Of a DNA stretch of 64,000 bases, positions 16,081-26,537 are shown one piece after another; within the stretch, counting starts at the first letter, position 1; the number at the start of each line of letters is the position of its first letter. The stretch covers positions 107,474-171,473 of the forward strand of contig NZ_JACVVP010000014.1 of assembly GCF_014534745.1 (NCBI RefSeq). The letters run 5' to 3'. The position numbers were made by a program, and so were the translations under genes. The notes below the pieces were generated by a model. It had not been told where the DNA came from. It was given only the letters and a program-made list of their open reading frames with translations, and ran no database searches. This DNA comes from Flammeovirga sp. EKP202 (GTDB lineage: Bacteria > Bacteroidota > Bacteroidia > Cytophagales > Flammeovirgaceae).

Positions 16081-19000
16081 ATGAAACAAAATTATGAGTT
16101 ACTTATTTGGTTGGGACTCTTTTATTTCCTTCCATTTTCTCTCTTATCACAAGATGTTCCACAAGATATCCTTGATATCAACCCTAATGTATTACCAGAA
16201 AGTACATATCCTTATTGGCCATCTTATAATTATCTTGAGTTTTCTGATGTACAAAATATTGAAGCTCAATTATGGAACGCTTCTCCACATACAGTCGACG
16301 GTTGGGATTGGTCACTGCCTAATGATGTTATACCAGCATCAAATAGTTTAATTGCTCTCCAACGAAATATCTATTTTAAGGATGATGGGTCATTTAAAGA
16401 CTTCGATGCTCCGAAATTACAATTTGAAGGAAATCCAGTAGGGCTTCTTTGGGTAAAATGGAGAGATTTAGAAAAGGTGGAAGGGCAGATTGACTTTTCT
16501 ACAGTCATAGGGAGTATTCAACAAGCCAATAGTCAAGGAGTAGATATTGTATTGAGGATTCTAGCACATTCAAAAGAAAGAGGAAACGGTGTGGATGGAG
16601 AAGCTCCACTTTGGTTGGAGGATTTGGGAGCAAGTTTATTACCAAGAGATAAGACAAGCGACAACCTGAATTTCGATCCATCAGACCCTATATTTCATGC
16701 ACAATATTTAGAGTTAGTAAATGCGCTAGCAGAAAGTGGTATTCCTCAAATGGTAAAAGCAGCCTATGTAGGGTATGCATCTCATTCTTTTGGAGATGAA
16801 GGAATAGGTCCTCACGGTGAGAAAGAATGGGAAAAAAATGATGCGGAAACACATGTTAGAGAGAGACTAGATGCATGGCAGAATGCATTTGATGGTATTG
16901 AACATAAAGTATTTATGGGAGGTACGAGTCATTATGGGTTTGATTATGGTTTTGGTGTAAGGAGAGGTTTTGTAGAAATGTACCTTTACAATATACCCAA
17001 TCATGATTTGGGACAATCTATTGACGAAGATGGATATTTAATACTTGATGAATCGTCACCAATTGTTAGTCATGGGGGCTTTCATGGTGAGGTCAATGAA
17101 GAATATGAACCAGCTTGGGCGACACCGGAAAGAGGTTACAGATTTGGGGCAACGACCAACTCATTTACCTATCGTTATTTTATAAGTAATTTAAGAGCAT
17201 TGCAGATGAGGTGTAGTTATATACATACAACTGGTCACCTTATGCCACAAATGCTTCCCTTTATAGCACAAGAATTGGGGAGGACAGTAGAAGATACACC
17301 TGATGTGTGGACTTACCTTGGTACATCTTACATGGACCATAAAACATATAAAAATAACGATACAGCAAGCCCCAAAAGATCCTTTACAAAAACAGAAAAA
17401 AATGAAGGAATTGAGATGAAAAACTTCGAAAGGTGGTTGTATCAAAGGGATGCAGAAGGGTATACTACTACTCCTGATGTTCAAATTCAACAATCCATTA
17501 AAATGTGGATGGTATTTGAGGATAAATATTATGATTACATTGCTAGAAAAGGAGCTAAAATAGGTTTTGATATTGATGATAGATGGTTAAAAGAAAATCG
17601 TTTGGCCATTAAAGTAACTTATTTTGATGAAGGGGAAGGAAATTTGGTGTTGAAATCGAATGCAGGTGAGCAAAAGTATCAAGTAGCATTGACAGGTGAT
17701 GGAGAATTGAAAACAACCACATTTATAGTTTCAAAGATGCAGGCCAATAGTATGGATCATAATTTTGATTTTACGTTAGAAGCTGATCAAGAGGGCAATG
17801 AATTAGTAGTATCAATGGTTAGAGCTATAAAACTCAATGATTACTTATTTGAAGATGGGGAAATCAAAGAATATTATGGTCCTGTTGGAGCTATAGAAAT
17901 ACCCTCTACAATTAATAATATGACAGTGACATCAATAGGCGTGGGAGCATTCCGAAATTCTGGTCTAACAAGTGTTACATTGCCTAGTACATTACAAGAA
18001 ATTAAAGAAGAAGCTTTTTATGGAAATGATTTAGATGCAGTAGAGTTACCCAATAATTTATTATTGATTGGTCAGAATGCATTTTTAGAAAATAATTTCA
18101 CTTCCATTACACTTCCTTCAACGATTTTAGATGGCGAACCCACTGATGTATGGTATGGTAGTAATGGAACTCTATATGCAAGAAATACGAGTAATTTAGA
18201 GACCTCATACGAAGCTGTTCCAAAAGCAGAAAATACGGTGTTGATAAGTGTAGAATTTGAAAATGGAAGTGGTAGTTTACTCGTTGAAGGCCCGTTTGAG
18301 TCAACATACCCATTATTGGGTGTGGTAAGTTTTTATGTGGAAGAAGGAAGTTTAGTTACTTTAACTCCTCAATTGGATAATCTACCGGAAGGTTTTTATG
18401 CCCCAGCATTTGTAATTGAAAATGTTACCGAGGATTATTTAAAAGTATTCGACTTTGATACTTATTTGCAAGAGTCTGTACAAACTTTTAGTATAAGTTA
18501 TTATACAGATGGAGGCGAGCATACAAATGTAACTCAGTATAATTCCAACTCAGAAACTATTGTATTAACAGATGCTTCAAAAGAAGGGTTCCATTTTGAG
18601 GGGTGGTTTAATGATTCCGATTTTGAAGAACAAATCTTAGAAATTACTACGGGTACTACAGGTGATTTAACTTTATATGCGAAGTTTTCCATTGCAGAGT
18701 ATTCTATTAATTACAATGATGGAGGTACTCATGAAAACCCTCTTAATTATACTATTCTTTCTGAAATTAACCTTCTAGACCCTCAAAAAGACAATTATAA
18801 ATTTATGGGATGGTTTATGGATGAAGAATTCACTCAGCCAATTTCTTCAATAGAAAAAGGAAATATTGGTGATTTGACTCTTTATGCTAAATGGAAATTA
18901 AGTGAAATCACTTCAATCGACCCTTTATTAGAGTCAATTACCCTTTATCCAAACCCTGCAAACGAATATCTTAGAATAAACCAAGAAGTTGATCAACTTA

Positions 19001-19146
19001 CGATTTACACCATCAACGGTATTCAAGTAAAACATTTTGGACAATCTCAGTCCCATTATAAATTAAGTGATTTACCTCCAGGAGTTTATCATGTAGTGCT
19101 GTTGATTGATGATCAGAAACTTACCAAGAAGTTAATCATTAAATAA
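16081..19146 (+). CDS. Secreted TIM-barrel-like putative glycoside hydrolase with LRR, InlB-type repeats and T9SS tail
   Basis: The ATG at 16081 is chosen over an upstream TTG (16054) because it begins a clean signal peptide ending LLSQ. Domains of the 1021-aa protein: a 560-residue region (about 25-585) shared with the protein at 42138 and resembling a clan GH-A (beta/alpha)8 enzyme (GLLWVKWRDLEKVEGQIDF, then a strand-4-like GYASHSFGDEGIGPHGE); BspA-type leucine-rich repeats (about 597-697); two InlB/Listeria-Bacteroides beta-grasp repeats (about 804-870 and 874-937, each ending in LTLYAK); and a type A T9SS sorting domain (about 947-1021, LYPNPANEYLRI). It is thus probably displayed on the cell surface. 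The family is unassigned; a polysaccharide hydrolase role is inferred from fold and PUL context. Confidence 0.7.
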   Translation: MKQNYELLIWLGLFYFLPFSLLSQDVPQDILDINPNVLPESTYPYWPSYNYLEFSDVQNIEAQLWNASPHTVDGWDWSLPNDVIPASNSLIALQRNIYFKDDGSFKDFDAPKLQFEGNPVGLLWVKWRDLEKVEGQIDFSTVIGSIQQANSQGVDIVLRILAHSKERGNGVDGEAPLWLEDLGASLLPRDKTSDNLNFDPSDPIFHAQYLELVNALAESGIPQMVKAAYVGYASHSFGDEGIGPHGEKEWEKNDAETHVRERLDAWQNAFDGIEHKVFMGGTSHYGFDYGFGVRRGFVEMYLYNIPNHDLGQSIDEDGYLILDESSPIVSHGGFHGEVNEEYEPAWATPERGYRFGATTNSFTYRYFISNLRALQMRCSYIHTTGHLMPQMLPFIAQELGRTVEDTPDVWTYLGTSYMDHKTYKNNDTASPKRSFTKTEKNEGIEMKNFERWLYQRDAEGYTTTPDVQIQQSIKMWMVFEDKYYDYIARKGAKIGFDIDDRWLKENRLAIKVTYFDEGEGNLVLKSNAGEQKYQVALTGDGELKTTTFIVSKMQANSMDHNFDFTLEADQEGNELVVSMVRAIKLNDYLFEDGEIKEYYGPVGAIEIPSTINNMTVTSIGVGAFRNSGLTSVTLPSTLQEIKEEAFYGNDLDAVELPNNLLLIGQNAFLENNFTSITLPSTILDGEPTDVWYGSNGTLYARNTSNLETSYEAVPKAENTVLISVEFENGSGSLLVEGPFESTYPLLGVVSFYVEEGSLVTLTPQLDNLPEGFYAPAFVIENVTEDYLKVFDFDTYLQESVQTFSISYYTDGGEHTNVTQYNSNSETIVLTDASKEGFHFEGWFNDSDFEEQILEITTGTTGDLTLYAKFSIAEYSINYNDGGTHENPLNYTILSEINLLDPQKDNYKFMGWFMDEEFTQPISSIEKGNIGDLTLYAKWKLSEITSIDPLLESITLYPNPANEYLRINQEVDQLTIYTINGIQVKHFGQSQSHYKLSDLPPGVYHVVLLIDDQKLTKKLIIK

Positions 19147-19220
19147 TTAGTAACAATAGAATATCAAGTACTAAGCTGAAAACTATTTTTCTAGTACTGA
19201 TATAATTCAATTTGTTTTAG

Positions 19221-19252
19221 GGCATCTCTTCTTTTTAGGGGTGCCTTTTTTT
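19221..19252 (+). terminator. Terminator after the T9SS TIM-barrel gene
   Basis: 8-bp stem with two G-U pairs (GGCATCTC 19221-19228 / GGGGTGCC 19238-19245) followed by seven T. The remaining sequence to 19582 shows no gene or other structure. Confidence 0.75.
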
Positions 19253-19582
19253 CATTAAAGGTAGAGTTATTCTAACATTGTGAAATTACACCAAAAACAT
19301 TCCAAAGGAATATAATCTAGGAGAAGTGATAGTTGTCTTTTTTTGTCTAAAGACTAATCATCCATATCATTGAAGTATAACTTTTAACATGATCAAGAGC
19401 TTTGATAAGTACTAATAATTGATTTTTTAAAATGCTTTTGATTCTTGAATAATAAGTTTAAAATAATTCTGTAAACTGTCATTGTTTAAACCTAGGGTAA
19501 CTAATGAAATAATCTAATCAAGATATGAGCTATGATTACGGTTAAATCAATTTTCAACATGCATTTACTTTATTTATAAAAA

Positions 19583-19613
19583 AATCCCTCAAATCATAAA
19601 GACCTGAGGGATT
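19583..19613 (-). terminator. Terminator of the SusC/SusD/lipoprotein operon
   Basis: Perfect 9-bp inverted repeat AATCCCTCA (19583-19591) / TGAGGGATT (19605-19613). On the minus strand it is followed by a run of T. It lies 35 bp past the last stop of the minus-strand operon. Confidence 0.85.
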
Positions 19614-19647
19614 AAGCTATATAAACACTCTATTTATTGTTGATTAC

Positions 19648-21591
19648 TTATTCATATTCTACATCAAAAGTTTTAGCAACTTTTACATAGTAATTGTCAA
19701 GTCCCCAAGCTAGGCTGACGCCTGAAGCTTTTTCAGTAACTTCTATCATACTCATTACATTTAGAGTTTGATTAGCTACAAGGTCGTCACCTTCAATGGT
19801 TAATTCTATTAGGTTTCTTTCGTCTAAATCATTAGCATTTCCAGGCCAATTAGCACTAGAACTCCAAGTCAAACCGTTAATAGTAGTCCAATCAGATTCA
19901 TTGTAAACTGTGGCAGGATCATTATTATATCCAAACATTACATATCTATCAAAAACAGGCGTTTGGTTATTGTATTGTTCCGTAAAACTTACTTCAACGC
20001 GTCTCCAGTCTGCTTCAACATCAATGTTTTTTATTAACCCCGATCTACCTCTATCTACAGAAGATGACCATTCGAAGACATTACTCATAGCAGACTTTGT
20101 GACAGTTTCTCCAAAGTTTTCTCTCTTACCTGCTACCCACTCTAATTTTACTCCATTATTGGTTCTAACAAAATGATAGTCACCAAATTCTTGAGATCTG
20201 AAACCATACGCATTGTCAGAATCTATTTTGAATTTTTGTTGTGCGTCACTCGCAAATTCAAAATCTGTAAAGAAGTGATCTTCCCATGTAGTAGTTACCT
20301 CAATTTCAAAAACTTCAAAATCAATTGGATAAGTTTCTCCATCCAACATTATTTCAACCGTTACAATAATAGGGTAGTTACCATCAGGAATATTACTGTT
20401 TTCGACAACACTGATTTCTCCCGTAGTTGCATCAATAGAAATTCCTTCAAATGGAGTAGATTTTAATTTATAAACTGGATTCTCTGTAACAGGATCACTA
20501 TTAATAGAAGCATTCATTGCCGTCCAAGGTGATAACTTAGCCTTTGTCAATTGATCCCCAACTTGACCATTACCTAAGTAAGTGATAACAGGTTTATCTG
20601 CGACTATCATTTTTAAAGCATCTTCTACTACCAATTCTCCAACAGGAGTTGTCAATGTTACATTGTAATAGGTTGTACCGTTTGGTACATTAAATCCATT
20701 TTTAGAAATTATACCAGTATTTTCATCAATGCTGATGTCACCTGTTTCATTACCTTTATTGTCAGTAATTGAATAAGTAATGTCAGCAAGATCAATTTCT
20801 TCTTCAGTACTTATAGTAGGTGAAGCAATCTCACCGATTGTCATGAAATCAACCTCAGTATCTTCATAAGTAAGATCAATTGCAATTGGATTTAAAGTAA
20901 AACTATAAACTTCAGATAAAGTCTTAGGACCACGGTCAGTTTCTACTTGAAGACTGATAGTATAATCACCAACAGGTGTTTCTAAACCTGTTTTGGAAAG
21001 TTGTCCTAACGTATCAATTGAAATACCCTCAATCGCAGGAGAGTATGTGATTTCTGTAATAGTATAACCTTCTAGGTCATTGAATTTTGGAGTTGCAAAT
21101 AAACCTTCTTTCGTAAAAGCTATTTCAGAAGGAGCTTCAGAATAATCAAAAGTAAATGGTAATTCCATTATTTGAACTGTACAAGCACTATCTTGATAAA
21201 CAGAACCACCTTTGTAATCCATTCTTATTTTCATCACATAGTTTCCATATGCTTGTTTTCCTAGATCAACATTTGCAGTAGAAGTTAGAATAATTTCACC
21301 AGTAGCTCTGTCGACTTGAATTAAGTTTTGGAACTGTTCCTGATCAAAATCTTCTACATCTGAAGAAACTGAATCTAAAAAGAAGTTTACATACGAAGTA
21401 CCATCCCAAGTAGGATTGGGTACAAAAATCGTATCCACATACCCTATATCTACATTTTCATACTTTAAGTTATAAGGTGTTTGTGCATTGATATTTTTTA
21501 GATGATCCGGAGTTTCAAGTTCTTTTTGACAGCTCAGAAAATTTACAGTCAAAAAGAAAAGAAAACCTATATATATAAATCTATTTTTCAT
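19648..21591 (-). CDS. Surface lipoprotein of the PUL with Ig/cadherin-like repeats (SusE/F-position glycan-binding candidate)
   Basis: The 647-aa protein has a lipoprotein signal (lipobox FLSC, Cys21). It contains about four beta-sandwich repeats with a recurring DATTGEI-type phrase (VDRATGEIIL; IDENTGIISKNGFNVPNG; IDATTGEISV). The C-terminal about 220 residues form a further beta-rich domain likely to bind glycan. It is the third gene of the SusC-SusD unit, starting 18 bp after SusD, in the place where SusE/SusF-like surface glycan-binding proteins are found. By analogy it captures polysaccharide at the outer surface and passes it to the SusCD pair. I do not recognise a specific named family. 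Confidence 0.7.
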   Translation of the reverse strand: MKNRFIYIGFLFFLTVNFLSCQKELETPDHLKNINAQTPYNLKYENVDIGYVDTIFVPNPTWDGTSYVNFFLDSVSSDVEDFDQEQFQNLIQVDRATGEIILTSTANVDLGKQAYGNYVMKIRMDYKGGSVYQDSACTVQIMELPFTFDYSEAPSEIAFTKEGLFATPKFNDLEGYTITEITYSPAIEGISIDTLGQLSKTGLETPVGDYTISLQVETDRGPKTLSEVYSFTLNPIAIDLTYEDTEVDFMTIGEIASPTISTEEEIDLADITYSITDNKGNETGDISIDENTGIISKNGFNVPNGTTYYNVTLTTPVGELVVEDALKMIVADKPVITYLGNGQVGDQLTKAKLSPWTAMNASINSDPVTENPVYKLKSTPFEGISIDATTGEISVVENSNIPDGNYPIIVTVEIMLDGETYPIDFEVFEIEVTTTWEDHFFTDFEFASDAQQKFKIDSDNAYGFRSQEFGDYHFVRTNNGVKLEWVAGKRENFGETVTKSAMSNVFEWSSSVDRGRSGLIKNIDVEADWRRVEVSFTEQYNNQTPVFDRYVMFGYNNDPATVYNESDWTTINGLTWSSSANWPGNANDLDERNLIELTIEGDDLVANQTLNVMSMIEVTEKASGVSLAWGLDNYYVKVAKTFDVEYE

Positions 21592-21609
21592 ACTTGTGTC
21601 AATTTAATA

Positions 21610-23253
21610 TTAGTATCCAGGGTTTTGATCAGCACCACTGATAAGGTAATTGGAATTAATTTCATCGTTAGGAATAGGCAAATACATTACTTTTGTATTA
21701 TCAGGGTAAGTAACGTCTATTGATGGAACACCTAAAGGACCTTGTACAAAGTCATTATGTCTGTCAATCACATTTGTTTTAAAGAAGTTGTAACCTCTTT
21801 TTCTTGCATCAAACCAATCAGTTCCTTCACCTACAAGCTCTAATCTTCTTTGCCAGAAAAGTTTTAAGTCAAATTCATCTTGTCCCATTGGAGCCCAATC
21901 TTTAGGAAATTCGGTAGCTGTTTCACCCGAGTTTCTAGCTCTTCCTAATACTTCATTGACATATGAAGTAGCCTCACCAGACAACCCTTTTTTGTTAGCA
22001 ATACCTCCCATCATCAAGAGGTAATCTGCATATCTGAAAACCACCCAGTTCTTATTTGCTGTAACTGTCGTAGCAGTTCTATCTCTTTGCATGAGCTTAT
22101 GTAAAGGTACAAACCCGGTAGCCAAATTAGTTCTAGATACTACACCTCCTACCTTTCTTTCAGGATAGTGAAGTGTTTCCCAACCATTTTGTCCAATACT
22201 ACCATCGTCAAGTATTTTATAACCAACATATCTGTTCATAAATGTTTCACCGATACGAGGATCTTCAGGAGATTCTTCTACCATTTTGTCATACAACTCA
22301 GGGTTTGCATACAATCTTCCAAAATTGTTAACTCCCATTGTATATGATTTAGGTGTGTAAGTTCTATAAAAAGAAGTCTGAGTAGCAGATGTAATACTGA
22401 ATTGTATTTCAAAAATAGATTCAGAAGTATTATTACCCGTCTGTAGTTCCCATAGATCTCCATAACGAGGTACTAAGCTATATTTTTGATGTACTTTTAT
22501 ACCTTCTTCATAAGCCTTATCCCAGAATACAGAACTTCCTTGATCAGTATATCCTTCCACTTGTAGCCATTCGTCATTGCTTTCTGCAGCATAGGCAATC
22601 GTACTGTATACTTTTGCTAATAAGAAGTTGGCTGCATATTTCTTTGGAAGACCTAATTCTTGTTCTTCACCGGCCATTAATTCAGAAGCCATTTCTAAAT
22701 CTGAGATGATAAGGTCTAACATTTCAGTTTTTGTCGCTCTGCCCTTGTAAACTTCTTCCATAGAAACAGGCAATGTTCTCAACGGAGCTCCACCCCAGTA
22801 TTGGAAGATCCTGTAGTAATTAAGTGCTCTGATGAAATAAGCTTGGCCAACATAGTTTTTCGAAGCAGTGGGTACACCATCAGCTAACATATCACCACCA
22901 TTTCTTTTTTCGATATTATAAATGATATCATTGGCACTATTGATCGTTTTGTAATAGTTCAACCAAGAATCATTGATAGGAATATCTGTAGCTACTGCAT
23001 TTAAAGAGGCAATAGTGAAATTATAATCTTTTTTACCTGAATAGAAAAAGCCTGAATTCATCGTGACATCATGCTGTTGTGAGGCATACCCCTTAAAGTC
23101 CAACATGGTACCATACATTCCCAGTACAGCAGATTTTTGACTTTCTATAGTGCCATAGACTTCATCTTCGGTAAGTACAGGGAGAACCTCGTTGGAACAT
23201 CCAAATCCAATACCCAAAAGTCCAATTATGATTAGTTTATATATTGATTTCAT
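21610..23253 (-). CDS. SusD/RagB-family outer-membrane lipoprotein
   Basis: The 547-aa protein has a lipoprotein signal with lipobox GFGC (Cys19) and the usual SusD organisation: TPR-like helical N-terminal part (NSANDIIYNIEKRNGG, GQAYFIRALNYYRIFQYWGG) and C-terminal RagB/SusD domain ending with the typical YLPIPNDEINSNYLI. SusD-like proteins form the lid over a SusC channel and bind the glycan. It is encoded 26 bp after the SusC gene. Its length is in the usual 500-650 range and no motif is missing. Confidence 0.95.
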   Translation of the reverse strand: MKSIYKLIIIGLLGIGFGCSNEVLPVLTEDEVYGTIESQKSAVLGMYGTMLDFKGYASQQHDVTMNSGFFYSGKKDYNFTIASLNAVATDIPINDSWLNYYKTINSANDIIYNIEKRNGGDMLADGVPTASKNYVGQAYFIRALNYYRIFQYWGGAPLRTLPVSMEEVYKGRATKTEMLDLIISDLEMASELMAGEEQELGLPKKYAANFLLAKVYSTIAYAAESNDEWLQVEGYTDQGSSVFWDKAYEEGIKVHQKYSLVPRYGDLWELQTGNNTSESIFEIQFSITSATQTSFYRTYTPKSYTMGVNNFGRLYANPELYDKMVEESPEDPRIGETFMNRYVGYKILDDGSIGQNGWETLHYPERKVGGVVSRTNLATGFVPLHKLMQRDRTATTVTANKNWVVFRYADYLLMMGGIANKKGLSGEATSYVNEVLGRARNSGETATEFPKDWAPMGQDEFDLKLFWQRRLELVGEGTDWFDARKRGYNFFKTNVIDRHNDFVQGPLGVPSIDVTYPDNTKVMYLPIPNDEINSNYLISGADQNPGY

Positions 23254-23279
23254 TTCGAATAGTTTTTATGTTGTTGGAA

Positions 23280-26200
23280 TTAAAAAGTAAGATTGCAACC
23301 AACTAAGTAAGACCTCACGTTTGGATAGGCACCCCAGTCAACTCCTATCAATGAACCGTTATAAAGATCATTCGTTACTTCTGGGTCATAACCGCTGTAG
23401 TTTGTAAACGTAAACGGATTTGATGCTGTAAAGTAAAGGTTGATCTTTTCTAAAGTAGATGACTTGATTGGCAGGTCATAAGATAATGTGATATTGGCAA
23501 GCCTTAAGTAACTGCCATCTTCTATAAGTTGGTCAGTAACATAGTTATCCATTACATTTTCTTGGCCAAAAAGAATTCTTGGTTGAGTACCTTGAGGATT
23601 TTCTTCAGACCATGCATTATAATAGGCATCCTTGCTCATACTCCACTGAGTACCACCCCTTGTATAAGTGTAGAAAATTTTGTTAGCATTTAATACATCA
23701 TTTCCTTGAACACCACTCCATAACATGCTTAATGAAAGTGCCTTGTAACGGAAAGTAGTTCTGAAGCTGTATATAAAATCAGGGTTAGGGTCACCGATAA
23801 TTGTTTTATCTTCTGCAGTAATTTTGCCATCACCATTTTGATCAACAAATCTAAGGTCGCCTGCTTTATTTTCAGTTCCGAAGGTAGGCCCAGCTTTAGC
23901 TTCTTCATCAGATGTATAAATACCATCTGTTTTATAGCCGTAGAATAATCCAATAGGTTGTCCCTTGATGAAGATGTTGGCGGCATCCATTGTATTAGAA
24001 ACATTATCACCTAAATAATATTGCTCTTGAATAAGTTGACCATCAATATAGATTCCAGATGTAGGTAAACCTAGATCTCCTAATTCAGTAACGTTTTTAG
24101 TAATTGAACCACCTACTGTTATTCCCCAATCTGTTCTATCAAGAATTACACCTTCAAGGTTTAATTCGATACCTCTATTATACATCTGACCTCTGTTTAC
24201 ATAGAAGAAATCAAAACCTGTAGAAGCAGGAGCAGCAATTCTTTGTAGCAGGTCTTGTGTATTTTTATGATAAACATCTAAAGTACCGTTAATTCTTGAT
24301 TTGAGTAAACCAAAGTCAACGCCAATATTAAGTTGTTCTGTTGTTTCCCATGTTAAGGCTGCATTTGGAATATTAGAAGGAATCGTTCCTACAATAGAAC
24401 CATTAGAAATACCACTATATAGGTTAGTATTATATCCTTGGAATGTATTGTATGGAGGAATACCCTGATTACCAGTTCTACCCCAACCAGCTCTCATTTT
24501 TAAATCTGAAACTACTTCCGATGATTTTAAGAATGTTTCTTCAGAGATAAACCAAGCTGCTGATGCTGATGGGAAGAAGCCCCATTGATGTCCTTCGGCA
24601 AACTTAGAAGATTTATCTGCTCTAAAGTTGGCTGTAAGTGTATACTTATTGTTGAAAGTATAATTAACCCTACCTAAATAAGAAAATACGTTTTCATTAT
24701 AAGGTAAATAAGTATAAGGAGATAATACTACTTTACCCAATTGAGGAGATTCAGTTCTTCTTGATTTATTATCAAAATCAGAAATGACATAAGTGGTATT
24801 ATTCTTATCAATATTGTCGAAAGTAACTACTGCTGTAGCATTGATTCTATGTTTTTTATTAAACCTCTTTCTGTAAGTTAATATACCATCAACATTGTAA
24901 CTAGTTCTATCTTGTCCCATTTCACTGTAGAGACCGTTGTACTGATCACCTTGGAAAGTACCAGGGCCGTACCAGATTTTTCTTGATTGATCTCTATAAT
25001 CTAATCCAGTTCTCAGTTGGAATTTCAATCCCTTTGAAATGTCGTAGTTTAGTTTTACAGAGGTGATGTTACGAAGTTGTTTGGTGATATCGTCGTTGTT
25101 CTCTAAGAATTGAATTGGAGTGTTCTGAATGCCTTCACCGTTATTATCATCATCTTGTATTCCTGCTCCTGTTAACGGGTTTTGAGCAACAGTTCTGTGG
25201 ATCAAAGAGTTATTAGCACCTGTTTTATTTCCGGTTTGTGGAAACATTCCCTCCATAAAGAATAAGGTATTCTTAAAATCTAAAGAAAACTTTCTTGAAA
25301 GCTTTTGATTGAGATTGAATGTCATATCCCCACCTTGTTGATGTGCTCTCTGCACTAAGCCTTCTTTATTTTCATATCCTACTGAAAAGTAATACTTGCT
25401 CTTTTCTGTACCGCCGCTTATCGACATACCCGTATTGTATGTTACAGCATCACGGAAAACTTCATTTTGCCAGTTGTGTTGATCATATTTGGTACCAGTA
25501 GCAGCATCATACACTTCTCTGGTGTCATGGTCTAATTTATAAATGGGTTGCCATCCTTCTTGAATATTTCTTTCATTATAAAGCATCGCAAATTCATATC
25601 CGTCTAAAACATCAATGTTTTTAGCACTTTGACTAATTGATGTCTGTGCATATACATTTATTTTAGCATCACCCTTTTCACCTTTTTTAGTGGTGATTAA
25701 TACCACACCATTAGCACCTCTTGAACCGTAGATTGCAGTTGCAGAAGCATCTTTTAATACTTCAATGTCTGCAATATCTCGTGGATTAATACCTGCTAGA
25801 CCATTAATAGGAGCAGCAGATGCAGTTGCAGCGTTTGAACCATTTTCCATAGTTTCACCTGCACTACTTACAATTACTCCGTCTACAACATATAAAGGTT
25901 CATTGTTACCTCTTAAAGAGTTGACTCCTCTAATTTTTACTGAAACAGCTCCTCCTGGGTTACCACTGTTACCACTTACTTGTACACCTGATACTCTACC
26001 TTGTAGTAATTGGTCAACAGAATTAAACTGTCTTGAGATGTTTTCATCTTCTTTTACAGAACTGATAGCGCCTGTTAAATCTCTTTTGTTGACAGTACCA
26101 TAACCGACAACTACAACTTCATTTAGTAATTGTTCTTCATTCTCTAGTATAAAGTTTTTTTCTGTTTCTCCATTAAAAACCCAATAGATGGTTTTCATAC

Positions 26201-26450
26201 CTATATAACTCACCTTTAGTGTTTGCCCCATTTCAAGTCCAGAAATCATAAACTTACCGTCAAGGTCAGTAACAGTGCCTTTATCTGTTTTATCAATCGT
26301 AACTATTGCAGATGGCAAAGGTGCATCTGTGTCAGCATCTTTTATCACACCCTTTAGCACAAGATCTTGTCCGTAGACGGATTGTGAGAAATTGAATGAT
26401 AATAAAATCATGCAGAATAAGAGCCAGTGATGTCTTTTTCGTAGTTTCAT
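23280..26450 (-). CDS. SusC/RagA-family TonB-dependent outer-membrane receptor
   Basis: The 1056-aa protein has a signal peptide (ending VYGQ), a carboxypeptidase-regulatory-like beta-sandwich (about 30-110), a TonB-box-like EVVVVGYGT, a plug domain (about 120-250, LQGRVSGVQVSGNSG... PLYVVDGV... LKDASATAIYGSRGANGVVLITTKKG) and a C-terminal 22-strand barrel ending in an aromatic residue (VGCNLTF). With the SusD-like protein downstream it imports oligosaccharides of the PUL substrate using TonB energy. It is the first gene of a three-gene minus-strand operon and is preceded by a good -7 box and repeated GGTCA boxes. Confidence 0.96.
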   Translation of the reverse strand: MKLRKRHHWLLFCMILLSFNFSQSVYGQDLVLKGVIKDADTDAPLPSAIVTIDKTDKGTVTDLDGKFMISGLEMGQTLKVSYIGMKTIYWVFNGETEKNFILENEEQLLNEVVVVGYGTVNKRDLTGAISSVKEDENISRQFNSVDQLLQGRVSGVQVSGNSGNPGGAVSVKIRGVNSLRGNNEPLYVVDGVIVSSAGETMENGSNAATASAAPINGLAGINPRDIADIEVLKDASATAIYGSRGANGVVLITTKKGEKGDAKINVYAQTSISQSAKNIDVLDGYEFAMLYNERNIQEGWQPIYKLDHDTREVYDAATGTKYDQHNWQNEVFRDAVTYNTGMSISGGTEKSKYYFSVGYENKEGLVQRAHQQGGDMTFNLNQKLSRKFSLDFKNTLFFMEGMFPQTGNKTGANNSLIHRTVAQNPLTGAGIQDDDNNGEGIQNTPIQFLENNDDITKQLRNITSVKLNYDISKGLKFQLRTGLDYRDQSRKIWYGPGTFQGDQYNGLYSEMGQDRTSYNVDGILTYRKRFNKKHRINATAVVTFDNIDKNNTTYVISDFDNKSRRTESPQLGKVVLSPYTYLPYNENVFSYLGRVNYTFNNKYTLTANFRADKSSKFAEGHQWGFFPSASAAWFISEETFLKSSEVVSDLKMRAGWGRTGNQGIPPYNTFQGYNTNLYSGISNGSIVGTIPSNIPNAALTWETTEQLNIGVDFGLLKSRINGTLDVYHKNTQDLLQRIAAPASTGFDFFYVNRGQMYNRGIELNLEGVILDRTDWGITVGGSITKNVTELGDLGLPTSGIYIDGQLIQEQYYLGDNVSNTMDAANIFIKGQPIGLFYGYKTDGIYTSDEEAKAGPTFGTENKAGDLRFVDQNGDGKITAEDKTIIGDPNPDFIYSFRTTFRYKALSLSMLWSGVQGNDVLNANKIFYTYTRGGTQWSMSKDAYYNAWSEENPQGTQPRILFGQENVMDNYVTDQLIEDGSYLRLANITLSYDLPIKSSTLEKINLYFTASNPFTFTNYSGYDPEVTNDLYNGSLIGVDWGAYPNVRSYLVGCNLTF

Positions 26451-26491
26451 TTCATCTTAAAATAAATAAAAAAATAAGTTTACTGTTTCTA

Positions 26492-26499
26492 CAAATGTA
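26492..26499 (-). promoter_or_regulatory. -7 box of the susC-like operon
   Basis: TACATTTG on the minus strand matches TAnnTTTG and lies 42 bp upstream of the SusC start codon. Two copies of a 9-bp repeat start about 10 bp further upstream, in the usual position for an activator site replacing a weak -33 box. Confidence 0.6.
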
Positions 26500-26508
26500 C
26501 TTTTGACA

Positions 26509-26537
26509 TTTAGGTCAGAGGGGCGGATTTTAGGTCA
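26509..26537 (-). promoter_or_regulatory. Direct repeat next to the susC-like promoter (candidate regulator site)
   Basis: TTTAGGTCA occurs twice (26509-26517, 26529-26537) exactly 20 bp apart, about two helical turns. A related 9-mer, AATGGTCAT, occurs twice further up (26572-26580, 26652-26660) exactly 80 bp apart. Phased direct repeats beside a -7 box fit binding by an AraC-type activator such as the one at 28903. Confidence 0.5.
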
